A DNA stretch of 64,000 bases from Ruminococcus sp. UBA1394 (lineage in GTDB: Bacteria > Bacillota > Clostridia > Oscillospirales > Ruminococcaceae): positions 15,688-79,687 of the forward strand of contig DBQM01000015.1 in the NCBI GenBank assembly GCA_002305725.1, read 5' to 3'. How positions within the stretch are numbered: position 1 is the stretch's first letter; every line of letters starts with the position of its first letter. Positions 26,066-34,642 of this stretch are shown here, one piece after another. A program made the position numbers and the translations under genes. The notes under the pieces were generated by a model that was given only the letters and a program-made list of their open reading frames with translations, was not told the origin of the DNA and made no database searches.

Positions 26066-26535
26066 AAGGTCCTCCATAAAATATTAAATTGTTCCCCAGA
26101 TCAAAGTCTGCCCGAATCCCTGCTCTGCCAGACCCGGCAGTACACAGTATTCCTGCAGTTTTACACTCTGAAATTTTCCCTGCACCTTTATGAAAAGGTT
26201 TAATCCGGAAACAATAATACAAAATAAGGCAGGGATAAACTCCTTCTCCCTGCCCTGGCAAATGTCATAATTGTTTTCATGATTAAGCATACAAAAGCAA
26301 TATGCTTAATTATAAAAGCAAGAACATCCAATTACTTGATTTGTAATTTTTTTACCGATAAACGGCACAGATCATATTATTTAAAAGGAATCTGCGGCAC
26401 ACAGATACTTGCAGACGTATCCTCTGTGCCGAAGCTCCTGTTTCCGTACACCCGTTTTTTTGTTCTCCGTTTATTACTGTTCCGGCAGTTTCTCTTTTTT
26501 TATATACTGCCTTTTTTCTATTTAATAATATTGCT
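26066..26535 (-). other. Hairpin-rich gap between ftsL and the PASTA PBP gene
   Basis: About 470 bases without a credible gene inside an otherwise tight cluster. On minus, in order, it can form: GGCAGT/ACTGCC (26484-26511), GGCACA...TGTGCC with an inner GATAC/GTATC (26396-26430), a perfect ten-pair ATTAAGCATA/TATGCTTAAT (26282-26310), and GGCAGGGA/TCCCTGCC followed by TTATTTTG (26228-26254), which is terminator-like. Two reading frames of about 68-71 codons overlap here but lack ribosome sites and look like noise. It may be an attenuator, an untranslated leader or an RNA gene. Confidence 0.55.
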
Positions 26536-27063
26536 TTACCCGAAGATATATTCCACAAGCTTGTCAAATTTATCTTTTATCCTGACAAAAATGTTTTTAT
26601 CTTCTCCGGGGATTTCCACTACATCGTCAGTCTGCGTTTCAACATACTCAATCTGAGTATTATTAAGCTTTTGCAGTCCTAATACCTTAACTGCATATTC
26701 CTCAACATTCTTCAGCGTCATCTTGCTCTCAAGCTCTGACTGCAAGCGTACATTCTCGCTTTGCACGCTTTCAAGATTACGCTCTGCGCTTGAAATCTGA
26801 CGGTAAATTTTACTTGTTTCAACTTTGCCCGAAATGACAACGAAACATATTGAAAATACAGAGAGTGCAAGAAGAAACACCTTTGAAGCTGAGCCTCTTT
26901 TAGGAGGAATCTTTTTCATGGTGATATTGGATGCCCGCCTGTCCTCCGGACGTTCCTCAGGGGGCTGAGGTCTGTAAACCGGCTCATTATAACGATAATC
27001 TCGGTTGGGTTGATGGGCACGATTATGCTGAAAATATTCATAAGCTGAGTTATCTGCTGCCAT
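26536..27063 (-). CDS. ftsL: FtsL-type septum protein
   Basis: A 175-residue bitopic protein: a cytoplasmic tail of about 60 residues rich in Arg, Pro and Tyr, one membrane segment (about 62-81), then an extracytoplasmic coiled coil (about 85-125) typical of FtsL/DivIC. FtsL joins FtsQ and DivIC in activating FtsW-FtsI. Identification rests on topology and its place between rsmH and the PBP, since FtsL sequences diverge. Confidence 0.8.
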   Translation of the reverse strand: MAADNSAYEYFQHNRAHQPNRDYRYNEPVYRPQPPEERPEDRRASNITMKKIPPKRGSASKVFLLALSVFSICFVVISGKVETSKIYRQISSAERNLESVQSENVRLQSELESKMTLKNVEEYAVKVLGLQKLNNTQIEYVETQTDDVVEIPGEDKNIFVRIKDKFDKLVEYIFG

Positions 27064-27073
27064 AGCAAAGCAC

Positions 27074-27997
27074 CTATCTCCTTTCTATGATTCTAAGCTT
27101 AGCACTTCTGCTTCGGTTATTCTGTCCAAGTTCGTCCCCGCCTGCTTCAATTGGTTTTCTGTTAACAAGCTTTCCTTCCGGAGTTCTGCCGCAGACACAC
27201 TGCGGAAAATCCGGCGGACAGATACAACCTTTACACCATCCGGCAAAACGCTGCTTTACTATCCTGTCCTCAAGGGAATGGAATGTTATTACAGCCAGCC
27301 TTCCGCCGGGTTTCAGGCTGTAAAACGCAGCGTCAAGTCCTTTTGAGAGATGCTCAAATTCACCGTTTACTGCAATTCTTATTGCCTGAAAAGTCTTTTT
27401 GCATGGATTCTTTTCCCGTCTCACCTTAGCCGGAACACTCGATTTTATAATATCTGCAAGTTCAAGCGTTGTAGAAACAGGTTTTGCCTGCCTTCTTGAC
27501 ACGATCTCAGCAGCAATTTTCCTTGAAAATTTCTCCTCGCCGTATTCAAAAATAATTTTTGCAAGCTGTTCCTGGGTATAATTATTTACAATATCGTAAG
27601 CGCTTATACCCTCCTGACTCATTCTCATGTCAAGGGGAGCATCATAATTGTAGGAAAAACCACGTTCGGGCGTGTCAAGCTGATGGGAAGAAACACCCAG
27701 GTCAAGCAGAACACCGTCAACCTTATCTATCCCGAGAGAATCAAGAACATGGCGCATATCTGAATAATTGCTTCTTATAACCCTTGCATTATATCCAGCA
27801 AGACGTTCTGAGGCAATTTCAACTGCGTCAGGATCCCTGTCCAGGGCGATAAGCTGACCGCCTTCTGTCAGTTTTTCAGCAATTTTCCTTGAGTGACCGG
27901 CACCGCCGGCAGTCCCGTCGACATAAATGCCGTCAGGCCGGACAGCAAGTCCCTCAATGCTCTCACTGAGCAAAACAGAAACATGAGAAAACTCCAT
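27074..27997 (-). CDS. rsmH: 16S rRNA (cytosine-1402-N4)-methyltransferase
   Basis: A 307-residue RsmH (MraW) that methylates C1402 of 16S rRNA. It shows VDGTAGGAGHS (26-36), GVLLDLGVSSHQLD and PGGRLAVITFHSLEDRIVK. It lies 11 bases after mraZ and 10 before ftsL, its normal position in the cluster. Confidence 0.97.
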   Translation of the reverse strand: MEFSHVSVLLSESIEGLAVRPDGIYVDGTAGGAGHSRKIAEKLTEGGQLIALDRDPDAVEIASERLAGYNARVIRSNYSDMRHVLDSLGIDKVDGVLLDLGVSSHQLDTPERGFSYNYDAPLDMRMSQEGISAYDIVNNYTQEQLAKIIFEYGEEKFSRKIAAEIVSRRQAKPVSTTLELADIIKSSVPAKVRREKNPCKKTFQAIRIAVNGEFEHLSKGLDAAFYSLKPGGRLAVITFHSLEDRIVKQRFAGWCKGCICPPDFPQCVCGRTPEGKLVNRKPIEAGGDELGQNNRSRSAKLRIIERR

Positions 27998-28008
27998 AAT
28001 ACTTCTCC

Positions 28009-28446
28009 TCAGATACCAAGCTGCTGCATTGCAGCAAGCATTTTTTCCATATCCATATTATTCTGCTGGTTATCCCAGAGTTCCTTATCCCAGATTTCAG
28101 CCTTGTCATCAAGACCTATGACAACAACGTCCTTAGTCAGTCCTGCAAAATCACGCAGGTCTGACGGAATTAGTACTCTTCCCTGTTTATCCGGAATCAG
28201 TTCACCGGCGCCTGAAAAAAGCCATCTTTTTATGTCCAGACCGCCCATGGAATCCGGCAGAGCTGCAACCTTAGCAGCGAGTTTTTCCCACTCTTCCTTT
28301 GAATAAATAGTCAGACACTTCTGGTTAATGCTTTTTGTGACGTAAAATTCTCCCCCAAGAATATCTCTGAGTTTTGTCGGAAAGCTCATTCTTCCCTTTG
28401 CGTCTATATTATGATGATAAGTACCCATAAGAGCTGTAAGAGACAT
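28009..28446 (-). CDS. mraZ: Transcriptional regulator MraZ
   Basis: A 145-residue protein with two SpoVT-AbrB-like halves (MGTYHHNIDAKGRMSFP and DKQGRVLIPSDLRDFAGL). MraZ forms rings and binds direct repeats upstream of its own gene to control the dcw cluster. I chose ATG 28446 with AAAGGTGG upstream; the GTG at 28458 is too close to it. It is the first gene of the cluster, with a consensus promoter upstream. Confidence 0.95.
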   Translation of the reverse strand: MSLTALMGTYHHNIDAKGRMSFPTKLRDILGGEFYVTKSINQKCLTIYSKEEWEKLAAKVAALPDSMGGLDIKRWLFSGAGELIPDKQGRVLIPSDLRDFAGLTKDVVVIGLDDKAEIWDKELWDNQQNNMDMEKMLAAMQQLGI

Positions 28447-28477
28447 TTCCGACACCACCTTTCCGACAATTTGGGAT

Positions 28478-28527
28478 CATTTCACCAAAAAAATGAATTT
28501 TTTACATCAAAATCCCACACTTCACCA
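28478..28527 (-). promoter_or_regulatory. Candidate MraZ binding repeats
   Basis: On minus, TGGTGAAGTG (28518-28527) and TGGTGAAATG (28478-28487) are direct repeats 40 bases apart, and GTGTGGGA follows the first. They lie just downstream of the predicted mraZ transcription start. Known MraZ boxes are TGGG- or AAAGTG-type direct repeats with 5-base linkers, so the match is suggestive only. Confidence 0.4.
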
Positions 28528-28540
28528 CCGTGCACATATT

Positions 28541-28569
28541 ATTATAATACAATTACAAAAAAACGTCAA
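28541..28569 (-). promoter_or_regulatory. Promoter of the dcw cluster
   Basis: TTGACG (28564-28569), a 17-base spacer and TATAAT (28541-28546) on minus. The predicted start near 28534 leaves a leader of about 90 bases before mraZ. Confidence 0.75.
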
Positions 28570-28637
28570 GTTTAATTTGAAAACTATGAAAATAAAATGC
28601 GCCAAATTTGATTCCACTTTTTTATTTAATATGCACA

Positions 28638-28668
28638 AAGCAGCTTGCGTTTTTCCTACAAGCTGCTT
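28638..28668. other. Hairpin between tuf and the mraZ promoter
   Basis: AAGCAGCTTG and CAAGCTGCTT form a perfect ten-pair stem with an 11-base loop. Neither strand has a T-run after it. It lies about 40 bases beyond the tuf terminator and may be a backup stop or an unrelated palindrome. Confidence 0.6.
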
Positions 28669-28700
28669 AAAATACAAATGTTGTTTTGTTATTGTTGCAT

Positions 28701-28732
28701 AAAAAAAGAGACAGAAAATAAATTCTGTCTCT
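28701..28732 (-). terminator. Terminator after tuf
   Basis: AGAGACAGAA and TTCTGTCTCT (28707-28732) form a ten-pair stem with a 6-base loop, followed on minus by TTTTTTT. It lies 20 bases after the tuf stop. Confidence 0.85.
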
Positions 28733-28752
28733 CTTTAAAAAGTTAATAAATA

Positions 28753-29952
28753 TTATTCATTAATTGCAGTAACAACGCCTGAACCTACTGTACGTCCGCC
28801 TTCACGGATAGCGAAACGGAGTCCTTCTTCGATAGCGATTGGTGTAATCAGCTCAACGTTCATTTCAACGTTATCACCAGGAGTACACATTTCAACGCCC
28901 TCTGGAAGAGTAACGATACCAGTAACGTCAGTTGTTCTGAAATAGAACTGTGGTCTGTAGTTTGTGAAGAATGGAGTATGACGTCCGCCTTCTTCCTTCT
29001 TCAGAACGTAAACCTGACCCTTGAACTTTGTGTGTGGGTGAATTGAACCTGGCTGGCAGAGAACCTGTCCTCTTTCAACCTGATCTCTTGTAACACCACG
29101 GAGAAGAGCACCGATGTTATCGCCGGCTTCAGCACAGTCCAGAGTCTTTCTGAACATTTCGATACCAGTAACAACTGTCTTGTCCTTTTCATCCTTAAGA
29201 CCAACGATTTCAATTTCATCGCCGACCTTGAGCTGACCTCTTTCAACTCTACCTGTAACAACAGTACCACGACCAGAAATTGTCATAGTATCTTCGATAG
29301 GCATAAGGAAAGGAAGGTCTGACTTACGCTCAGGAGTTGGGATATATTCATCAACTGCATCCATCAGTTCAATGATTGGTGCATATGCAGGGTCGCTGAG
29401 GTCATCAGGAGCGTTAAGAGCAGCAAGAGCTGAACCCTTGATGATTGGTGTGTCATCGCCTGGGAATTCATATTCGTCCAGAGTTGCTCTGATATCCATT
29501 TCAACGAGTTCGAGAAGCTCAGGATCGTCAACCTGGTCAGCCTTGTTCATGAATACAACGATGTATGGAACGCCAACCTGACGAGCGAGAAGCAGGTGCT
29601 CCTTTGTCTGAGCCATAGGGCCGTCAGAAGAAGCAACAACGAGGATAGCGCCGTCCATCTGAGCAGCACCTGTGATCATGTTCTTTACATAGTCAGCGTG
29701 TCCAGGGCAGTCAACGTGTGCATAGTGACGCTTATCTGTCTCGTACTCAACGTGAGCTGTATTGATTGTGATACCACGTTCTCTTTCTTCCGGAGCCTTA
29801 TCGATCATATCGTAAGCTTCGTACTGAGCCTGACCCTTGAGAGCAAGAGTCTTTGTGATAGCAGCTGTAAGAGTTGTCTTACCATGGTCAACGTGTCCAA
29901 TTGTACCAATGTTTACATGTGGTTTGGTTCTTTCAAATTTAGCCTTTGCCAT
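28753..29952 (-). CDS. tuf: Translation elongation factor Tu
   Basis: A 399-residue EF-Tu, the GTPase that delivers aminoacyl-tRNA to the ribosome. G1 motif GHVDHGKTT (19-27), DCPGH (G3) and NKAD (G4) are intact; domains 2 and 3 are complete. Last gene of the str region, with its own promoter and a strong terminator. Codon choice is markedly biased, as expected for very high expression. Confidence 0.99.
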   Translation of the reverse strand: MAKAKFERTKPHVNIGTIGHVDHGKTTLTAAITKTLALKGQAQYEAYDMIDKAPEERERGITINTAHVEYETDKRHYAHVDCPGHADYVKNMITGAAQMDGAILVVASSDGPMAQTKEHLLLARQVGVPYIVVFMNKADQVDDPELLELVEMDIRATLDEYEFPGDDTPIIKGSALAALNAPDDLSDPAYAPIIELMDAVDEYIPTPERKSDLPFLMPIEDTMTISGRGTVVTGRVERGQLKVGDEIEIVGLKDEKDKTVVTGIEMFRKTLDCAEAGDNIGALLRGVTRDQVERGQVLCQPGSIHPHTKFKGQVYVLKKEEGGRHTPFFTNYRPQFYFRTTDVTGIVTLPEGVEMCTPGDNVEMNVELITPIAIEEGLRFAIREGGRTVGSGVVTAINE

Positions 29953-29995
29953 TGGAAAAATCCTCCTTAAAGTTAATTAGATTCCTCATGAATTT

Positions 29996-30024
29996 ATTTT
30001 AACACATATTCACAAGGATTTCAA
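29996..30024 (-). promoter_or_regulatory. Promoter for tuf
   Basis: TTGAAA (30019-30024), a 17-base spacer and TAAAAT (29996-30001) on minus in the 108-base gap after fusA. It allows tuf expression beyond that of rpsL-rpsG-fusA. Confidence 0.6.
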
Positions 30025-30060
30025 GTGTTTTTTGAAAAAATATAAGATAAAGCTTAAAAA

Positions 30061-32145
30061 TTAAGCATTAGCCTTGTTTCTTGTTGTCATAATCTTCTCA
30101 GCAATGTTCTTAGGAACTTCAAGATAGCTGTGTGGTTCCATTGAGTACTGACCACGACCCTGTGTATTTGAACGGAGGTCGTTTGAGTAACCAAACATTT
30201 CTGAAAGCGGAACAAGTGCATCAACCTGAACAGCACCAGGTCTTGTTTCCTGACCCTGAATCTGTCCGCGGCGTGAGCTGAGGTCACCGATTACTGTACC
30301 TGTATAATCATCAGGAACAATAACTGAAACCTTCATGATTGGTTCCATAAGAACCGGATCAGCCTTCTTCATAGCTTCCTTGAATGCCATAGAACCAGCA
30401 ATCTGGAATGCCATTTCAGAGGAGTCAACTTCGTGGTATGAACCGTCATACAGTTCAACGCATACGTCAACAACTTCATATCCAGCAAGAATACCGGACT
30501 TCATAGCGCCCTGGATACCCTTGTCAACAGCAGGAATGTATTCCTTAGGAATAGCACCGCCGACGATAGAGTTCTTGAATTCGTAGCCCTTACCGGATTC
30601 GTTAGGTGTAACTCTGATCTTAACGTGACCGTACTGACCCTTACCACCAGACTGTCTTGCATACTTGTGGTCAACATCAGCATTGCCCTTGATTGTTTCC
30701 TTATATGAAACCTGAGGAGCACCTACGTTAGCCTCTACCTTAAATTCACGGAGAAGTCTGTCAACGATGATTTCAAGGTGAAGCTCACCCATTCCGGCGA
30801 TAATTGTCTGACCAGTTTCCTCGTCAGTATAAGTTCTGAATGTCGGGTCCTCTTCAGCAAGCTTTGCAAGAGCGATACCCATCTTTTCCTGACCAACCTT
30901 TGTCTTTGGCTCGATTGCGAGCTGAATAACAGGCTCAGGGAATTCCATTGACTCAAGAATTACAGGGTGCTTTTCATCACAGAGTGTATCACCTGTTGTT
31001 GTATTCTTAAGACCAACAGCAGCAGCGATATCTCCTGCGTAAACAGTTTCGATATCCTTTCTGTGGTTTGAGTGCATCTGAAGAATACGTCCGAGTCTTT
31101 CTTTATTGTCCTTTGTTGCATTGAGTACTGTTGAACCAGCGTTTACAGTACCGGAGTAAACTCTGAAGAAGCAGAGCTTACCAACAAACGGGTCAGTAGC
31201 GATTTTGAACGCAAGAGCTGAGAACGGCTCTTCGTCTGAAGAATGTCTTACGCATTCTTCGTCTGTATCAGGGTTGATACCCTTGATAGCAGGAACGTCC
31301 AGTGGTGACGGCATATAGTCTACAATAGCGTCAAGAAGCTTCTGAACGCCCTTGTTCTTATATGAAGTACCGCAGGTTACAGGAACCATTTCATTAGCGA
31401 TAGTTGCCTTTCTGATAGCAGCCTTAACTTCATCTATTGTAAGTTCTTCACCTGCAAAATATTTTTCCATCAGTGCGTCATCCTGTTCAGCAACTGATTC
31501 CATAAGTGCGTCATGATATTCCTGAGCCTTTTCAACCATGTCAGCAGGAATATCTTCTACTCTGATGTCCTTTCCGAGATCATCATAGTAAACATACGCT
31601 TTCATTTCGATAAGGTCAATGATTCCCTTGAATGTTTCCTCAGCACCGATTGGCAGCTGAATCGGAACGGCATTACAGTGGAGTCTGCTCTTCATCATGT
31701 CAACAACTCTGTAGAAGTCAGCACCCATAATGTCCATCTTATTTACATAAGCCATTCTTGGAACATGATACTCATCAGCCTGTCTCCAGACTGTTTCTGA
31801 CTGAGGCTCAACACCGCCCTTAGCACATAAAACTGTTACAGAGCCGTCAAGTACTCTGAGTGAACGCTCAACTTCAACTGTGAAGTCAACGTGTCCCGGA
31901 GTATCAATGATATTGAGTCTGTGGCCTGCCCAGTATGCAGTAGTAGCAGCGGAAGTAATTGTAATACCTCTCTCCTGCTCCTGCTCCATCCAGTCCATTG
32001 TAGCAGCACCTTCATGAGTCTCGCCTATTTTATGGTTAATACCGGTATAAAACAGGATACGCTCTGTGGTTGTGGTTTTACCTGCATCAATGTGAGCCAT
32101 TATACCTATATTTCGTGTATGTTCAAGTGAACAGTCTCTTGGCAT
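30061..32145 (-). CDS. fusA: Translation elongation factor G
   Basis: A 694-residue EF-G that drives ribosomal translocation. It shows AHIDAGKTT (17-25), DTPGHVDFT and NKMD in the G domain, followed by domains II-V of normal length. It lies 30 bases after rpsG in the classical str order. Confidence 0.99.
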   Translation of the reverse strand: MPRDCSLEHTRNIGIMAHIDAGKTTTTERILFYTGINHKIGETHEGAATMDWMEQEQERGITITSAATTAYWAGHRLNIIDTPGHVDFTVEVERSLRVLDGSVTVLCAKGGVEPQSETVWRQADEYHVPRMAYVNKMDIMGADFYRVVDMMKSRLHCNAVPIQLPIGAEETFKGIIDLIEMKAYVYYDDLGKDIRVEDIPADMVEKAQEYHDALMESVAEQDDALMEKYFAGEELTIDEVKAAIRKATIANEMVPVTCGTSYKNKGVQKLLDAIVDYMPSPLDVPAIKGINPDTDEECVRHSSDEEPFSALAFKIATDPFVGKLCFFRVYSGTVNAGSTVLNATKDNKERLGRILQMHSNHRKDIETVYAGDIAAAVGLKNTTTGDTLCDEKHPVILESMEFPEPVIQLAIEPKTKVGQEKMGIALAKLAEEDPTFRTYTDEETGQTIIAGMGELHLEIIVDRLLREFKVEANVGAPQVSYKETIKGNADVDHKYARQSGGKGQYGHVKIRVTPNESGKGYEFKNSIVGGAIPKEYIPAVDKGIQGAMKSGILAGYEVVDVCVELYDGSYHEVDSSEMAFQIAGSMAFKEAMKKADPVLMEPIMKVSVIVPDDYTGTVIGDLSSRRGQIQGQETRPGAVQVDALVPLSEMFGYSNDLRSNTQGRGQYSMEPHSYLEVPKNIAEKIMTTRNKANA

Positions 32146-32175
32146 AATTCTCCTCCTTAATATAACAACTGCAGA

Positions 32176-32646
32176 TTACCAGCGGTAGTGTGCAAACGCC
32201 TTGTTTGCTTCCGCCATCTTGTGTGTATCATCACGCTTCTTGCAGGCACCGCCTGTACCGTTAAGTGCGTCCATGATTTCACCGGCAAGTCTTTCCTTCA
32301 TTGTCTTTTCGTTTCTCTCTCTTGAGTACTTTGTGATCCATCTCAGACCCAGTGTCTGACGTCTCTCAGGACGTACTTCCATCGGAACCTGATATGTCGC
32401 ACCACCCATTCTGCGGGCCTTAACCTCAAGAACCGGCATAACATTTTCCATTGCTTCTTCAAATGCTTCAAGAGCATCCTTACCTGTCTTTTCAGCAACA
32501 ATGTCAAATGCACCGTAAACTATCTTCTGCGCAACACCCTTTTTACCGTCGAGCATTATATTATTAATGAGACGTGTAACAAGCTTTGAATTGTATACAG
32601 GGTCCTGCAATACATCACGCTTTGCGATATTACCTCTTCTTGGCAT
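32176..32646 (-). CDS. rpsG: 30S ribosomal protein S7
   Basis: A 156-residue S7, a primary 16S rRNA-binding protein of the small subunit head. MPRRGNIAKRDVLQDP opens it, and RRMGGATYQVP and YSRERNEKTM follow as usual. I set the start at ATG 32646 with GGAGGG 6 bases upstream rather than the upstream in-frame codon. A 131-base gap with small AT-rich hairpins separates it from rpsL. Confidence 0.98.
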   Translation of the reverse strand: MPRRGNIAKRDVLQDPVYNSKLVTRLINNIMLDGKKGVAQKIVYGAFDIVAEKTGKDALEAFEEAMENVMPVLEVKARRMGGATYQVPMEVRPERRQTLGLRWITKYSRERNEKTMKERLAGEIMDALNGTGGACKKRDDTHKMAEANKAFAHYRW

Positions 32647-32777
32647 TTCGCTTCCCTCCTTCACATTTTTTCATGAATTCATAGGTACTCGTCTTTGTTC
32701 AGACGTCAAGACCAATGCAGAGGATTTATTTATATATAAATCTCCACATATAATCCTGTGGCAGTTATCCTACTAAA

Positions 32778-33194
32778 TTATTTTGCCTTTGGTCTCTTGG
32801 CACCGTACTTTGAACGAGCCTGCATTCTGTTTGCAACGCCCTGTGCGTCCAGTGTGCCTCTGATAATGTGGTAACGTACACCAGGGAGATCCTTAACACG
32901 TCCGCCACGGATAAGAACAACGCTGTGTTCCTGAAGGTTGTGACCGATACCAGGGATATAAGCTGTAACTTCGTTTCCGTTTGTAAGCTTTACTCTGGCA
33001 ATCTTTCTCATAGCTGAGTTAGGCTTCTTAGGTGTAGCAGTTCTTACTGCTGTGCACACGCCTCTCTTCTGCGGTGAGCTCTGATCGATCATTGTCTTCT
33101 TCTTGGCATTGTAGCCCTTCTGAAGTGCAGGAGCTGTTGACTTAACTTCCAGTACCTGTCTTCCCTTACGTACCAGCTGATTAAATGTTGGCAT
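32778..33194 (-). CDS. rpsL: 30S ribosomal protein S12
   Basis: A 138-residue S12 at the decoding centre. The loops TPKKPNSAMRK and DLPGVRYHIIRG, where streptomycin-resistance changes arise in other bacteria, read as wild type. First gene of the str operon, with a consensus promoter about 60 bases upstream. Confidence 0.99.
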   Translation of the reverse strand: MPTFNQLVRKGRQVLEVKSTAPALQKGYNAKKKTMIDQSSPQKRGVCTAVRTATPKKPNSAMRKIARVKLTNGNEVTAYIPGIGHNLQEHSVVLIRGGRVKDLPGVRYHIIRGTLDAQGVANRMQARSKYGAKRPKAK

Positions 33195-33256
33195 ATTTTT
33201 CCTCCTTTTCCCGAAAAATAGTTATACAGGCATATACTTCGCCCGCATACTTGTCT

Positions 33257-33285
33257 ATTATAATACTCTTTTTTTCGTTTGTCAA
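33257..33285 (-). promoter_or_regulatory. Promoter of the str operon
   Basis: TTGACA (33280-33285), a 17-base spacer and TATAAT (33257-33262) on minus, a perfect sigma-A consensus. It lies between the nitroreductase gene and rpsL. Confidence 0.85.
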
Positions 33286-33343
33286 GGGTTTTTTTGATTT
33301 TTTTATATTATTAGTATATTTTACCTTAAATTAACTTTCAAAA

Positions 33344-33877
33344 TCAGTTTTTGCCATACCCATTAAACCATGCCCGTTCCCAGAAGTCTTTCTTTTTAGC
33401 CTTTTTCAATTCTTCCTCTGCTTTTCCAATCGGCAGAAAACATACAAGATCGTAATCTTCGGGAACACCTAAAATGTCCGCCATTTTTCTTCCGATTTTA
33501 TCTTCATCTGTTATGTGCCCCTCAATCCAGCAGCTCTGATATCCAAGTGAAACAGCCGCAAGCAGCATATTTTCGATAGCGGCTGAATAGTCCTGCACAT
33601 TAAAGCATTTATCACGGTAAGCATATATTTTCTGTGTCAGGACACAAATCATGCACGGCGCAGTTTCGCAGACAGGAGGCTGAATGACTTCATGCAGTTT
33701 TTTCATTATATCCGGGTCATCAACGGCAATAAGTGAGGTTGTCTGCTTGTTGCAGCCGGATGGAGCGGAAAGTCCGGCTTTCATTATCTCTTCAAGGTGC
33801 GCTCTCGGAACCGGCTCACTGCTGTATTTTCCACGGTAGCTTGTCCGGTTGTATATGGTTTCAAGTATTTTGTTCAT
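33344..33877 (-). CDS. Nitroreductase-family flavoprotein
   Basis: A 177-residue nitroreductase-like FMN protein. The opening (ILETIYNRTSYRGKYSSEPV) has the Arg-Ser phosphate-binding region, GLSAPSGCNKQ is the usual loop, and a C-terminal glycine/proline segment (GVPEDYDLVCFLPIGK) matches. Substrates of this family (nitro compounds, quinones, flavins) cannot be inferred. AAGGAG stands 8 bases before ATG 33877. It is last in the rarA run, 11 bases after the AT-rich nuclease-like gene. Confidence 0.88.
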   Translation of the reverse strand: MNKILETIYNRTSYRGKYSSEPVPRAHLEEIMKAGLSAPSGCNKQTTSLIAVDDPDIMKKLHEVIQPPVCETAPCMICVLTQKIYAYRDKCFNVQDYSAAIENMLLAAVSLGYQSCWIEGHITDEDKIGRKMADILGVPEDYDLVCFLPIGKAEEELKKAKKKDFWERAWFNGYGKN

Positions 33878-33888
33878 CAAATTTCTCC

Positions 33889-34449
33889 TTAATGATAAGA
33901 CCAGTCTAATGGGTCATCTTCCTTGTTTTTAGTATTCCATATTGCAGTTAGTTCTGTAATCCAATAATTTTTCTTGTGACTCTTATCAACAAAAAACTTT
34001 TCATCATATTCATATTCGCTAATAAAACACAAATAATAATCACATTTACTCAGTTCATTTGTCATTTGATATTTGTTTTTTACTTTATTAACATCAGATA
34101 AAAATGAACTCCTGCCATCTCTTCTGTTTTTATATTTCAGTTCAAAAATTGCAATTGGTTCCGCACCTTGTTGTGTATATTCGATTATTTTATTTTCATT
34201 CAAATAAACAACAGCAATATCTGCCCATAAATTTAAATCTTCAACACAATATTCTGTATAAATTCTGATGTTGTCAAATTCAATTTCACTTTTCATATAT
34301 TGTCTCAGATAAAAATACAAAACATTCTTCAAGGTATCCTCACAAAGGAAAATATCATTATTGTAATCATCATGAATCTCATTCACCCAGATATGCTTAA
34401 CTATTTCCTTAATCCTGTTCCTTATATCCTTTTTTCGATTATCTGTCAA
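33889..34449 (-). CDS. Hypothetical protein with PD-(D/E)XK-nuclease-like motif
   Basis: A 186-residue protein I do not recognise. Residues 72-108 show the pattern of a restriction-endonuclease-like fold: Asp77 in LWADIAVVYL, then Glu103-x-Lys105 in IAIFELKYKN, with a helical N-terminus before them. Many transposon, repair and defence nucleases share this core, but motif-only assignment is weak. The start is TTG, with AAGGAGG 7 bases upstream inside the preceding gene. Base composition is clearly more AT-rich than its neighbours, suggesting acquisition by transfer. Confidence 0.6.
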   Translation of the reverse strand: MTDNRKKDIRNRIKEIVKHIWVNEIHDDYNNDIFLCEDTLKNVLYFYLRQYMKSEIEFDNIRIYTEYCVEDLNLWADIAVVYLNENKIIEYTQQGAEPIAIFELKYKNRRDGRSSFLSDVNKVKNKYQMTNELSKCDYYLCFISEYEYDEKFFVDKSHKKNYWITELTAIWNTKNKEDDPLDWSYH

Positions 34450-34450
34450 C

Positions 34451-34642
34451 TTAGTCCTCCTTCTTTTTCTTCCTCAGAGAAATCAGTTCCCTTATAAGCA
34501 TAGGCACAAACAGGACAAATCCCACTCCCAAAGCGATATAATACGGCTTGTCGTCCAGAAATGTCATGTGGTCGATAATGCTCACTACTATCATAGCAAT
34601 AACGCCGATAATTCCAATGGTACTTATTATTTTTCTGATCAT
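34451..34642 (-). CDS. Small membrane protein, 63 aa
   Basis: Two hydrophobic segments (about 4-24 and 34-52) with a short loop and a lysine-rich C-terminal tail (RKKKKED). The ATG overlaps the rarA stop by four bases and its stop is one base from the next TTG start, so all are translationally coupled. Function unknown. Confidence 0.75.
   Translation of the reverse strand: MIRKIISTIGIIGVIAMIVVSIIDHMTFLDDKPYYIALGVGFVLFVPMLIRELISLRKKKKED

Noticed and set aside
26084..26567. Two short frames (68 and 71 codons) in the ftsL-PBP gap
   Set aside because: They cross the hairpins, lack ribosome sites, and one overlaps the end of ftsL.
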